Positions 9,628 through 18,157 of a DNA stretch of 64,000 bases are shown piece by piece; position 1 is the first letter of the stretch; each line of letters starts with the position of its first letter. The DNA is from Spirosoma endbachense (GTDB taxonomy: Bacteria > Bacteroidota > Bacteroidia > Cytophagales > Spirosomataceae). The notes under the pieces were generated by a model, which saw only the letters and a program-made list of their open reading frames with translations, was not told the origin of the DNA and made no database searches. Made by a program: the position numbers and the translations under genes. The stretch spans positions 7,114,914 through 7,178,913 of the forward strand of contig NZ_CP045997.1 in NCBI RefSeq assembly GCF_010233585.1. The letters are read 5' to 3'.

Positions 9628-11220
9628 ATGAAACGAACACATATTCTGCTCTCTTTCTTATTGGTTGCCTCAGGCCTGCTCCTTACCGCCTGCGACCGGG
9701 AACTATTAGAAACCATTCCGAACGATCGTTTGTCGGAAAGCCTGTTCTGGAAAACCGAGAACGATGCCCGACTGGCGGCAAATTCGCTGTACACCGATCT
9801 CGACAGCACCAATCTGATCAGCTGGGATGCCATGACCGATATTGCGCACACCAATCAGCCTTTCGACGTACAGGCTTATGTTGAGTTAGGTCAGTATGAT
9901 GCAACCAGCTCGAAGGTTTTCGGCGAATGGGCAAAAGCATACAAAGGCGTTCGGGCCTGCAATTATTTTCTGGAGAACGTCGATAAGGTTGTCACCACAA
10001 ATAGCGCGCTCATCAATCAATTTAAAGGAGAAGCGAAAGCATTGCGGGCCTATCAATACCTTAAACTGGCCAGTCTTTTTGGGGATGTTCCGTTAGTCAC
10101 CACCGCCATTTCGCTGGACGATAGTCGCGCGCTGACTCGCACGCCCATTGCTCAGGTCTGGGATTTTGTTGATAAAGAACTTAGCGATGCCGCCGGTCTC
10201 CTGCCAACAACTTACGCGGCTGCCGACAAAGGCCGGATTACCAAAGGAGCAGCCATTGGCCTTCGGGCGCGGGCCAATCTGCTGGCGGGACGCTATCAGC
10301 AGGCAGCCGATGCCGCCGATCAGGTCATGAAACTGGGGATCTATGGTCTGAACGATAGTTATGAAAAGCTGTTTTCCTACGCGGCCGAAAACAATAAGGA
10401 AGTGCTCCTGGATCGGCAATTCATTAAAGACACCTACCCGGTCAATACCTTTAACCTGTTAGGGCCCTATAGTCAGAAAAGCGCGCAAAGTACCTATGTT
10501 CCGACCAAAGCGCTGGCCGATATGTACGAAACAACAGCGGGGAAGCTAATAACCGATCCATCCAGCGGCTACGATCCTGCCAATCCATACGCCAACCGTG
10601 ATCCCCGGCTCCGGTTTTCCAACTTTCTGACAGGCGATCCCTTACCGAGCGGCATTACCTTTCGCCCTGAACCCAACAGTGGCACCGCCGATGCAGTCGG
10701 GAATACCTACATTGCATCGACGACAGGGTTTAACATTAAGAAATACGTCAATGCAGAGGATTATGCAAACCCTGCCAACAACGGTATCAACATTATTTTA
10801 CTTCGGTATGCCGAGATTCTGCTGATCTATGCCGAAGCTAAAATTGAATTGAATCAACTGGATGCCAGCGTACTAACAGCGATCAATACCGTTCGAAATG
10901 GCCGGACCGATGTAAAGCAACCGTCCATCAGCAGTACCGCTACTCAGGCGGAGTTGCGTACAATTGTCCGTCGGGAGCGAGCCGTTGAACTGGCTTTTGA
11001 AGGGGTCCGGCTTTTTGATATCCGCCGGTGGAAAATCGCCGAAACTGTTATCCCAGGGCCCGTTTATGGCATTACCTACAAAGCGGCCAATGGGGCTTTA
11101 ACAACCGTAGAGGTTGTGGCCGTCAATCGAACCTTCGACAAATCGCGGCATTACCTATGGCCAATTCCGCAGAAGGAACGGAACCTGACCCCGACACTTT
11201 CACAGAATCCCGGCTGGTAA
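9628..11220 (+). CDS. SusD/RagB outer-membrane substrate-binding lipoprotein
   Basis: The protein has 530 residues. A lipoprotein signal peptide ends at LLLTAC, so the mature protein starts at a lipidated cysteine (C22). It has the SusD N-terminal pattern (LLETIPNDRLSESLFWKTENDARLAANSLY), the TPR-like helical core (FKGEAKALRAYQYLKLASLFGDVPLV), the conserved late segment LLRYAEILLIYAEAKIELNQ, and RRERAVELAFEGVRLFDIRRW near the end. It pairs with the SusC 30 bp upstream. The bound ligand cannot be read from the sequence; the two sulfatases behind it suggest a sulfated glycan or other sulfate ester. Confidence 0.95.
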   Translation: MKRTHILLSFLLVASGLLLTACDRELLETIPNDRLSESLFWKTENDARLAANSLYTDLDSTNLISWDAMTDIAHTNQPFDVQAYVELGQYDATSSKVFGEWAKAYKGVRACNYFLENVDKVVTTNSALINQFKGEAKALRAYQYLKLASLFGDVPLVTTAISLDDSRALTRTPIAQVWDFVDKELSDAAGLLPTTYAAADKGRITKGAAIGLRARANLLAGRYQQAADAADQVMKLGIYGLNDSYEKLFSYAAENNKEVLLDRQFIKDTYPVNTFNLLGPYSQKSAQSTYVPTKALADMYETTAGKLITDPSSGYDPANPYANRDPRLRFSNFLTGDPLPSGITFRPEPNSGTADAVGNTYIASTTGFNIKKYVNAEDYANPANNGINIILLRYAEILLIYAEAKIELNQLDASVLTAINTVRNGRTDVKQPSISSTATQAELRTIVRRERAVELAFEGVRLFDIRRWKIAETVIPGPVYGITYKAANGALTTVEVVAVNRTFDKSRHYLWPIPQKERNLTPTLSQNPGW

Positions 11221-11226
11221 TAAGCC

Positions 11227-11262
11227 AGCTTCCCGGAAGCGTTGGCCTTTCGGGAAGTTTTC
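11227..11262 (+). terminator. Hairpin between susD and the first sulfatase gene
   Basis: CTTCCCG (11229-11235) pairs with CGGGAAG (11251-11257), and TTTTCT follows. It resembles a weak intrinsic terminator or an attenuation/processing site. The sulfatase start codon lies only 17 nt further on, so the gene may be transcribed by read-through at a lower level. Confidence 0.5.
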
Positions 11263-11278
11263 TAAAACGACTTATGGC

Positions 11279-12799
11279 ATGATAAGACCCGGTTTGATTT
11301 GGTTAGGTGTGTCGTTTCTGTCACTTTCAGGATGGTTATTAGTGGCCTTCACATCCCGTCAGGCTCCTCCATCCCGACCTAACATCATTTACATTTACGC
11401 CGATGACATGGGCTATGCGGAATTGGGGTGCTACGGCCAGCAGAAAATCCGAACGCCCAATCTGGATCAGATCGCTCGTGAGGGAATCCGGTTTACGCAG
11501 CACTATACAAGCATGCCCGTTTGTGCGCCCGCCCGCTGTATGCTCCTGACCGGCAAACATAGCGGTCATTCCTACATTCGGGGTAACTACGAAATGGGTG
11601 GCTTTCCGGATTCGCTGGAAGGAGGTCAGATGCCGCTTTATCCGGGAGCATTCACAATTGGGCGAATGTTGCAGCGGTCGGGCTACAAAACGGCTTGCAT
11701 CGGTAAGTGGGGCATGGGCATGGCGAACACCACAGGAAATCCGAACGAACAGGGGTTCGATTATTTCTACGGCTATCTGGATCAGAAACAGGCACATAAT
11801 TTTTACCCGACACATCTGTGGGAAAATGGTAAGCCCGACCGATTAAACAACCCGGTCATCAATGTACACCGTCGGTTGACGCCCGAAACGGCTACGCCAG
11901 AAGCGTTCGCCTATTATCGCGGCAATGACTACGCCATCGATAAAATGGCCCAGAAAGCTCAGGCATTTGTCCGACAGAATAAAAACGGGCCATTTTTTCT
12001 TTATCTGCCGTTTACTGCGCCACACGTATCCCTGCAGGCACCCGAAGCAGCGGTCAACGAATACGTTGGCAAGTTTGATGATAAGCCCTATCTGGGTCAG
12101 CAGGGATATGCCTCTACGCCTTATCCACGCGCGACTTATGCAGCCATGATTACGTATATGGATAAGCAAATCGGCCAGTTGATGCAGTTGCTGCACGAGT
12201 TAAAACTTGATGAGAATACAATCGTACTCTTTTCGAGCGACAACGGAGCTACCTTCAACGGCGGGGTTGAAGCAGCCTATTTCAACAGCGTAGGTGGCCT
12301 GCGCGGCCTGAAAATGGATGTCTACGAAGGTGGTATTCGGGAGCCTATGCTGGCCCGCTGGCCCGGAAAAATAAAAGCGGGTCAGGTTACCGACCACGTT
12401 TCGGTCCAATACGACCTGATGGCTACGCTGGCCGAACTGATTGGCTATAAGCTACCGCTGGTAACCGATGGCATTTCATTTCTGCCAACGTTAATGAGTC
12501 AATCCAGTGCTCAGAAACAACACCCGTTTCTTTACTGGGAATATCCCGAAAAAGGAGGTCAACTGGCCATCCGGATGGGAAATTGGAAAGCCGTAAAAAC
12601 CAATGTACGCAAAGACCGGACTGGCCCCTGGGAATTGTATGATTTGAGCAAAGACGTCAGTGAAAGCATCAATATAGCCACTCAGCACCCCGATTTGATC
12701 CGGCAGTTTGATGCCATCGTTGCCCGTGAGCATGTGCCAACCCACATCAACGAATGGGAAATAGTTAATCCGAAAACTGCAATGACAGCAACCAATTGA
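11279..12799 (+). CDS. Type I arylsulfatase-family sulfatase
   Basis: The protein has 506 residues, with a hydrophobic N-terminal export/anchor segment (LIWLGVSFLSLSGWLLVAF). The metal-site motif NIIYIYADDMGYAELGCYG has Asp42-Asp43. The active-site motif is C82-A-P-A-R86, the classic CxPxR that is converted to formylglycine, followed by MLLTGKHSGH. Further motifs are CIGKWGMG and FSSDNGATFNGG, which hold the remaining metal and sulfate ligands. It removes sulfate from an ester substrate, probably in the periplasm. The maturing formylglycine-generating enzyme is not in this window. It lies 58 bp after susD and before a second sulfatase. Confidence 0.92.
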   Translation: MIRPGLIWLGVSFLSLSGWLLVAFTSRQAPPSRPNIIYIYADDMGYAELGCYGQQKIRTPNLDQIAREGIRFTQHYTSMPVCAPARCMLLTGKHSGHSYIRGNYEMGGFPDSLEGGQMPLYPGAFTIGRMLQRSGYKTACIGKWGMGMANTTGNPNEQGFDYFYGYLDQKQAHNFYPTHLWENGKPDRLNNPVINVHRRLTPETATPEAFAYYRGNDYAIDKMAQKAQAFVRQNKNGPFFLYLPFTAPHVSLQAPEAAVNEYVGKFDDKPYLGQQGYASTPYPRATYAAMITYMDKQIGQLMQLLHELKLDENTIVLFSSDNGATFNGGVEAAYFNSVGGLRGLKMDVYEGGIREPMLARWPGKIKAGQVTDHVSVQYDLMATLAELIGYKLPLVTDGISFLPTLMSQSSAQKQHPFLYWEYPEKGGQLAIRMGNWKAVKTNVRKDRTGPWELYDLSKDVSESINIATQHPDLIRQFDAIVAREHVPTHINEWEIVNPKTAMTATN

Positions 12800-12886
12800 T
12801 TTACAGCCATACTAGACTTTTGCAAAGAGCCTTCCTACCGCTAAAGTCCTGAATTAAAACAATGCATTTATTCACTAACAGTTCCT

Positions 12887-14347
12887 ATGGTATTTATCTC
12901 GAAACGTTCGTCCCGCCTTCTTTTGAGTGTCTTTACGGCCATTGGCTTCGGCCTGTCAATCAGCGCCTGGATCATGAAACCGGCTCCAACGCCCCCACCA
13001 AACATTGTCCTGTTTTTCATGGATGATTTGGGGTATGGTGATTTGTCCTGCACAGGAGCGCTTGATTACACAACGCCGAACCTTGATCGGATGGCAGCCG
13101 AAGGCACTCGCTTTACAAACTTTCTGGCAGCTCAGGCCGTTTGCAGCGCGTCGCGGGCGGCTTTGCTAACGGGTTGCTATCCCAATCGCCTGGGTATTTC
13201 AGGGGCTCTCGGGCCCAATTCGCCCATTGGCCTCAACCCAAACGAGGAAACCCTTGCCGATTTACTTAAAGAAAAAGGCTATGCTACAGGTATGTTCGGC
13301 AAATGGCATCTGGGTGACAATAAGCAGTTTCTGCCGCTGCAACAGGGCTTCGATGAGTATTATGGTGTCCCCTATTCGCACGATATGTGGCCGCTTCATC
13401 CCGCTCAGGCTCAGGCTAACTACCCCGCTTTACGCTGGATAGACGGCAATGAGCCTAAGCAGGAAATCAAAAATCTAGACGATGCCTCCCAGATTACAGG
13501 CACCATCACCGAACGCGCGGTTTCGTTCATTCGGAATCATAAGAAAAAACCATTCTTCCTATACGTTCCGCATCCCTTACCGCACGTACCACTGGCTGCT
13601 TCTCCCAAATTTAAGGGAAAGAGCGCACGGGGTATTTTCGGGGATGTATTGACGGAACTGGATTGGTCGGTCGGGCAGATTTTAGGTGAACTGAAGCAAC
13701 AGGGGCTGGATAAAAACACCCTCGTTATTTTTATCAGCGACAACGGCCCCTGGCTGAACTATGGTGATCATGCAGGCTCGTCGGGTGGTTTCCGGGAAGG
13801 GAAAGGAACGTCATTTGAAGGTGGCCACCGGGTTCCCTGTCTGGTTCGCTGGCCAGGTGTTGTGCCTGCCGGTCGGGTATGTAACAAGTTACTGACAACG
13901 ATGGATATTCTGCCAACGGTGGTAAAACTCTGTGGAGCACGCTTACCGAAACAACAAATTGACGGTGTCGACTGGATTACGTTATTAAAAGGTGACAACA
14001 CCGTAACACCCCGTGATCACTTCTACTATTATTACCGAAAAAACAGCCTCGAAGCGGTTCGACAAGGTGATTGGAAACTAGTGTTCCCTCATCCCGGCCG
14101 AACGTATGAAGGATTTTTGCCGGGCCAGGGAGGTAAGCCAGGTCCAAGTACGGAGACTCATGAATTTCCGGCAGGTCTGTATGATCTTCGTCGCGATCCC
14201 GGCGAGCGCTATGATGTTCGGGAACAACATCCTGAGCTGGTCGCCAAACTCGAGAAACTGGCCGAAGAAGCCAGAGCGGATCTGGGCGATGATTTACAAA
14301 AACGAACGGGTGCCAATGTTCGCGAACCGGGGCGCGTCAGCAAATAA
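12887..14347 (+). CDS. Type I sulfatase (second of a tandem pair)
   Basis: The protein has 486 residues, with a hydrophobic N-terminus (LLLSVFTAIGFGLSISAWIM). Metal motif: NIVLFFMDDLGYGDLSC with Asp46-Asp47. Active site: C86-S-A-S-R90, the CxAxR variant accepted in type I sulfatases, followed by AALLTGCYPNRLG. Others are MFGKWHLGD and FISDNGPW. It is clearly diverged from the preceding sulfatase and so probably acts on a different linkage or ester position, which suggests stepwise desulfation of one substrate. 87 bp separate the two genes. Confidence 0.92.
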   Translation: MVFISKRSSRLLLSVFTAIGFGLSISAWIMKPAPTPPPNIVLFFMDDLGYGDLSCTGALDYTTPNLDRMAAEGTRFTNFLAAQAVCSASRAALLTGCYPNRLGISGALGPNSPIGLNPNEETLADLLKEKGYATGMFGKWHLGDNKQFLPLQQGFDEYYGVPYSHDMWPLHPAQAQANYPALRWIDGNEPKQEIKNLDDASQITGTITERAVSFIRNHKKKPFFLYVPHPLPHVPLAASPKFKGKSARGIFGDVLTELDWSVGQILGELKQQGLDKNTLVIFISDNGPWLNYGDHAGSSGGFREGKGTSFEGGHRVPCLVRWPGVVPAGRVCNKLLTTMDILPTVVKLCGARLPKQQIDGVDWITLLKGDNTVTPRDHFYYYYRKNSLEAVRQGDWKLVFPHPGRTYEGFLPGQGGKPGPSTETHEFPAGLYDLRRDPGERYDVREQHPELVAKLEKLAEEARADLGDDLQKRTGANVREPGRVSK

Positions 14348-14412
14348 TGAGTGGACATCTGAAAACCGATCGGTGTTAAACCATGTGCTTTCCTAAACGA
14401 GGCATTTCTTCG

Positions 14413-14420
14413 TATCTTTG
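14413..14420 (+). promoter_or_regulatory. TAnnTTTG -7 promoter box of the AraC-type gene
   Basis: TATCTTTG fits the Bacteroidota -7 consensus exactly. Its TTG at 14418 is in frame with the regulator and could be mistaken for a start codon. If the box is used, transcription begins about 14425-14428, which leaves a leader of only ~15 nt before ATG 14442. No clear -33 box was seen. Confidence 0.6.
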
Positions 14421-14441
14421 ATTTATACAAGATCAGGATTC

Positions 14442-15392
14442 ATGGATACGACCTCATTTGAAGAGCTTTGTTTCCGGCTGTCGACCGGCTTATCGACTGA
14501 TTTAAGTGCCCTACTGCCGCGCGATATCCAGCAGGAAGTAGGGCACTTTAACGTGTTCAGCCTGACCGATCTCGCCCAAACGGCGCCTGAGAAACCTGCG
14601 CTGCCATATGCTTGCCGGGCGTTCTACAAAATCAGCCTTCTGACTGGTCGAAGCCAGGCTCAGTATGTTAACGACACCATCGAAATCGCGCGGCCTACGC
14701 TGATTTTCTCAACGCCAAAAATTCCTTTTTACTGGTTACCGGAAGGGCGGCAAACCGGGCAGTTCTGTGTCTTTACGGCCGAGTTTCTTCAGCCAACCAA
14801 AAGCGGGGTCTTGCTGGACGAACTGCCCGTTTTCAAGGCACCGGGTTACCCGATCTACAGCCTGTCCGAAACGGATTTCCTACGCGTACAGGCTATTTTC
14901 GAACAGATTCAGGCCGAAATGGCTTCCGATTACGCCTATAAATATGATCTGATACGCACCTACGTGCTGCAATTGATTCACATTGGCCAGAAGTTACAGT
15001 CTGGCACTGTTTTGCACCCTAACCACAATGCATCGGCCCGGTTAACATCATTGTTTATTGAGCTATTGGAGCGTCAGTTCCCAATCGAAAATCCGCAACA
15101 GCAAGTACGCCTACGTACAGCCATAGACTATGCCGATCACCTGGCAGTTCATGTCAATCACCTAAACAAGGTACTCAAGGAAACAACCGGACTCACGACC
15201 ACCGATCTTATAGCCGGGCGCATCGTGCAGGAAGCGAAGGGCTTGTTGACCCAAACCGACTGGACCATCGCCAACATTGCCGACAGCCTTGGTTTTGCTG
15301 ATGTTGCGCACTTTGCCAAATTCTTCAAACGGGAGACCTCCTTTGCACCAGGTGCGTTCCGTACGCAGGTCAATAGTTTGAATTATACATAA
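14442..15392 (+). CDS. AraC-family transcriptional regulator
   Basis: The protein has 316 residues from ATG 14442; the TTG at 14418 is rejected because it lies in a promoter box. The N-terminal ~190 residues form an AraC-type ligand-sensing part (SLLTGRSQAQYVNDTIEI...). The C-terminal ~100 residues hold two helix-turn-helix motifs: YADHLAVHVNHLNKVLKETT and WTIANIADSLGFADVAHFAK, followed by FFKRETSFAPGAFR. It stands alone behind the sulfatases and in front of an SDR gene. In related genomes such regulators often control the neighbouring oxidoreductase, here the SDR at 15473; that link is inference. Confidence 0.9.
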   Translation: MDTTSFEELCFRLSTGLSTDLSALLPRDIQQEVGHFNVFSLTDLAQTAPEKPALPYACRAFYKISLLTGRSQAQYVNDTIEIARPTLIFSTPKIPFYWLPEGRQTGQFCVFTAEFLQPTKSGVLLDELPVFKAPGYPIYSLSETDFLRVQAIFEQIQAEMASDYAYKYDLIRTYVLQLIHIGQKLQSGTVLHPNHNASARLTSLFIELLERQFPIENPQQQVRLRTAIDYADHLAVHVNHLNKVLKETTGLTTTDLIAGRIVQEAKGLLTQTDWTIANIADSLGFADVAHFAKFFKRETSFAPGAFRTQVNSLNYT

Positions 15393-15472
15393 AACAGATT
15401 GACTGAGACAAACACCTAACTCTTCGATTGGCGGACTTTTGCACTGTTTAGTTTAAGCAAAAGAGAAACCAA

Positions 15473-16225
15473 ATGACAACTGACAAAATCGCACTGGTAA
15501 CCGGTGGAAGCCGGGGTATCGGCAAAAATATTGCCCTGAGCCTGGCCCAAAAAGGAATTGATGTACTACTGACCTACCGCAGCAATCAGGCCGAAGCGCA
15601 AACCACTGTAACAGAAATAGAATCTCTTGGCCGTAAAGCCGTGGCTTTACCCCTCAACACGGCCGACACCAGCACTTTCGACACTTTTTTCCAACAAGTC
15701 GTCTCAACGTTGCAAACCAGGTTTGGAACAGATCGTTTCGATTATCTCATTAACAATGCCGGTACGAGCCTTTCGGCCCTTATTACAGACACTACGGAGG
15801 CCCAGTTTGACGAGATGATGAATATTCATCTTAAAGGCGTCTATTTTCTGACTCAAAAGGCATTGCCTTTTCTACACGACGGCGGCCGGATCATCAATAT
15901 CTCGTCTGGCGTAACGCGGTATTCCTACGCTGGTGCCTCGGCTTACGGGATCATGAAAGGAGCGGTGGACGTATTTACCCGGTATCTGGCTCTTGAGTTG
16001 GGCGGGCGAGGTATTTCGGCCAATGTGGTAGCGCCCGGTGCTGTTTTTGGCGGAGGAGCTATGGAAGATACCCCAGCCATACGCGAGTATGTAGCTGGCA
16101 TCACGGCTCTGGGGCGGGTCGGTCTGCCCGACGATATTGGTGGCGTAGTGGCATTCCTGTGCAGCGAAGAGGCCAAATGGGTCAATGGGCAGCGCATTGA
16201 GCTAACGGGTGGCATGAACCTGTAG
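15473..16225 (+). CDS. Short-chain dehydrogenase/reductase (SDR) oxidoreductase
   Basis: The protein has 250 residues, the normal length for classical SDRs. Nucleotide-binding motif: TGGSRGIG at ~residues 10-17. NNAG occurs near 93, the serine of NISSG near 143, and the catalytic YGIMK with Tyr158 and Lys162. A conserved C-terminal stretch NGQRIELTGG follows. Arg17-18 region and the TYRSN after beta-2 suggest an NADP(H) preference, which is inference. The substrate is unknown; sequence type is close to 3-oxoacyl-ACP-reductase-like or glucose-dehydrogenase-like SDRs. It is 80 bp downstream of the AraC gene, a common regulator-target arrangement. Confidence 0.9.
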   Translation: MTTDKIALVTGGSRGIGKNIALSLAQKGIDVLLTYRSNQAEAQTTVTEIESLGRKAVALPLNTADTSTFDTFFQQVVSTLQTRFGTDRFDYLINNAGTSLSALITDTTEAQFDEMMNIHLKGVYFLTQKALPFLHDGGRIINISSGVTRYSYAGASAYGIMKGAVDVFTRYLALELGGRGISANVVAPGAVFGGGAMEDTPAIREYVAGITALGRVGLPDDIGGVVAFLCSEEAKWVNGQRIELTGGMNL

Positions 16226-16387
16226 CCTGCACCAACCACACTAGTTTCAGTTGGTAGGCAAAGCAGATGACTATTACCGGTGGAAAGAGGGAAATTAGCT
16301 GTTAAATCAGGAGATAAGCAGGTGTACTCTGCTTTACGTACTATCGTCCGACATCCTTTTAACAATGCCTCTTTCGAGGAAAACTAG

Positions 16388-16449
16388 TCGCACATCAATT
16401 TTCTGGGCGCTTCGCAGCCATTGGCAGCGCACAGAAAATTGATGTGCGA
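16388..16449. repeat. Long intergenic inverted repeat without the TGCCACGG core
   Basis: The arms 16388-16405 and 16432-16449 are complementary over 18 bp; after one mismatch five more pairs follow (GCGCT/AGCGC). There is no U-tract. It is built like the other long intergenic hairpins of this window but lacks their shared core. Confidence 0.6.
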
Positions 16450-16483
16450 GTAAAATCCTAAAGCAGTTGTCAAACACATTTGC

Positions 16484-18004
16484 ATGTATCCGCTTACCAT
16501 TAATCATTGGCTGACACAGCACGCTCAGTTCCGGCCCAACCACCTGGCGTTCGTCTTTGGCGATGTACGCCTTACGTTTGCCGACCTGAACCAGAGTGTT
16601 AACCGGATGGCTAATGCGTTGCTGATGGCAGGTATTGGTAAAGGTGACAAGGTAGCGACCGTATTACCGAACAGTCGCGAACTGTATGAAGCGTTCTGGG
16701 CCGTATCCAAGCTGGGTGCAGTGCTCGTACCCATGAGCCCGTTGGTACGAGGGAATGGATTGGTCAACCTGCTTAACGATGCCGATTCATCTATCGTCCT
16801 GACCGATACTGCCCATGCGCCATTTCTCGACGAAGTTCGGAGCGAATTAACGATTCCCGCTAAAAATTACTGGCTGACCGACGGAGCACAAACCGGCTGG
16901 CAGTCGTATGCTGATTTGTGGAGAACCGCTCCGGCTAACGATCCACCTTCGCCTGACCTCCTTGGTCATGATCTGTACAATATCATGTATAGCAGTGGCA
17001 CAACCGGATCGCCCAAGGGCATTATGCATTCCCACTTCGTCCGCTCCATGTATGGGTCTCTTTTTGCGAACGCCTTCCGCATTCGTCCCGAAAGTGTCAT
17101 TATGCACTCGGGGGCTATCGTATTCAACGGGGCTATGCTCACGTTTATGCCTGCCATGTTCATTGGCTGCACGTACATATTGCTCAGGGAATTTACAACC
17201 CAGTCAGTGATCAGGACTATAGCCAGCGAGGGCGTAACGCACACGATACTAGTTCCTACACAGATCGCATCGTGCCTGCATTATCCAGAATTTACCATCG
17301 ATACATTGCCCACAATCGAATACATTCTGTCGGTGGGGGCACCTTTGCTGAATGAACAGAAAGAAGTATTGATCCGTCGGTTTCCGGATACATTTTACGA
17401 GTTATATGGGCTAACAGAAGGTTTCATTACGGTGCTGGATAAAACCGTTTCGGCCGAAAAAACCGGCTCGGTCGGGCGACCTATCTGGTTTTCGGAGATG
17501 AAAATTGTGGACGACGATGGGCATGAACGCCCAATAGGTGAAGTAGGCGAAATCATTGGTCGGGCACCTTTTCTGATGTCGGGTTATTATAAAAAGCCAG
17601 CTTTAACCGACGATGCGCTTCGGAATGGCTGGCTTTACACCGGCGATCTGGGCTATGTAGACCAGGACGGATACCTTTTCCTGGCGGGTCGTAAGAAAGA
17701 CCTGATTATTTCGGGTGGGGTAAACGTTTACCCGAAAGATATTGAAGAAATTATCATTCGTCATCCGGCCGTAGCTGAGGTTGCTGTTTTTGGTATCCCG
17801 CACGACGATTGGGGCGAAACGCCCGTTGCGGCCATCCGGCTGACGGCAACAGTTTCTGTTACCGAACTAACCGACTGGGCGAATAAAAACATAGAAGCCC
17901 GATATCAGAAGATCGCTGCGGTAATGCTGGTCGATGAATTACCGAAGAACATAGCAGGAAAAATTCTCAAAAACGAATTGCGGGAACGGTATTGGAAACG
18001 CTAA
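16484..18004 (+). CDS. AMP-dependent acyl-CoA ligase (ANL superfamily)
   Basis: The protein has 506 residues. ANL motifs in order: the ATP/phosphate loop YSSGTTGSPKGIMHSH (~168-183), YELYGLTEG (~304), GWLYTGDLGYVDQDGYLFL (~382), the hinge GRKKDLIISGGVNVYPKDIEE, and the C-terminal catalytic lysine in NIAGKILKNEL (Lys493). It activates a carboxylic acid as acyl-AMP and transfers it to CoA or a similar thiol. Length and motifs resemble medium/long-chain fatty-acid or aromatic-acid CoA ligases. It is monocistronic, lying between two long hairpins. The acid cannot be named; the downstream tannase/feruloyl-esterase allows the guess of an aromatic acid, without proof. Confidence 0.9.
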   Translation: MYPLTINHWLTQHAQFRPNHLAFVFGDVRLTFADLNQSVNRMANALLMAGIGKGDKVATVLPNSRELYEAFWAVSKLGAVLVPMSPLVRGNGLVNLLNDADSSIVLTDTAHAPFLDEVRSELTIPAKNYWLTDGAQTGWQSYADLWRTAPANDPPSPDLLGHDLYNIMYSSGTTGSPKGIMHSHFVRSMYGSLFANAFRIRPESVIMHSGAIVFNGAMLTFMPAMFIGCTYILLREFTTQSVIRTIASEGVTHTILVPTQIASCLHYPEFTIDTLPTIEYILSVGAPLLNEQKEVLIRRFPDTFYELYGLTEGFITVLDKTVSAEKTGSVGRPIWFSEMKIVDDDGHERPIGEVGEIIGRAPFLMSGYYKKPALTDDALRNGWLYTGDLGYVDQDGYLFLAGRKKDLIISGGVNVYPKDIEEIIIRHPAVAEVAVFGIPHDDWGETPVAAIRLTATVSVTELTDWANKNIEARYQKIAAVMLVDELPKNIAGKILKNELRERYWKR

Positions 18005-18027
18005 AGACGACATTGCGAAACGATTGT

Positions 18028-18126
18028 CAGGACTTTGCATGCCACCGTTGCCGTGCCACGGTTTGTTTGCCCATCATCAGTAACCGTGGCACGGCAATGG
18101 TGGCATGGCTCCAAGCCAAAGTCCTG
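18028..18126. repeat. Long intergenic hairpin, TGCCACGG-core family, copy 1
   Basis: Inner arms 18039-18063 and 18082-18106 pair over 25 bp with one mismatch and contain the core TGCCACGGTT/AACCGTGGCA. Outer arms 18028-18036 and 18118-18126 add nine pairs. An 11-nt bulge on the right side can itself fold (GGCT/AGCC). It lies between the acyl-CoA ligase and the tannase-type gene. Confidence 0.75.
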
Positions 18127-18157
18127 GATTGTACTATGTTGAAAACTAGTCACTAAC

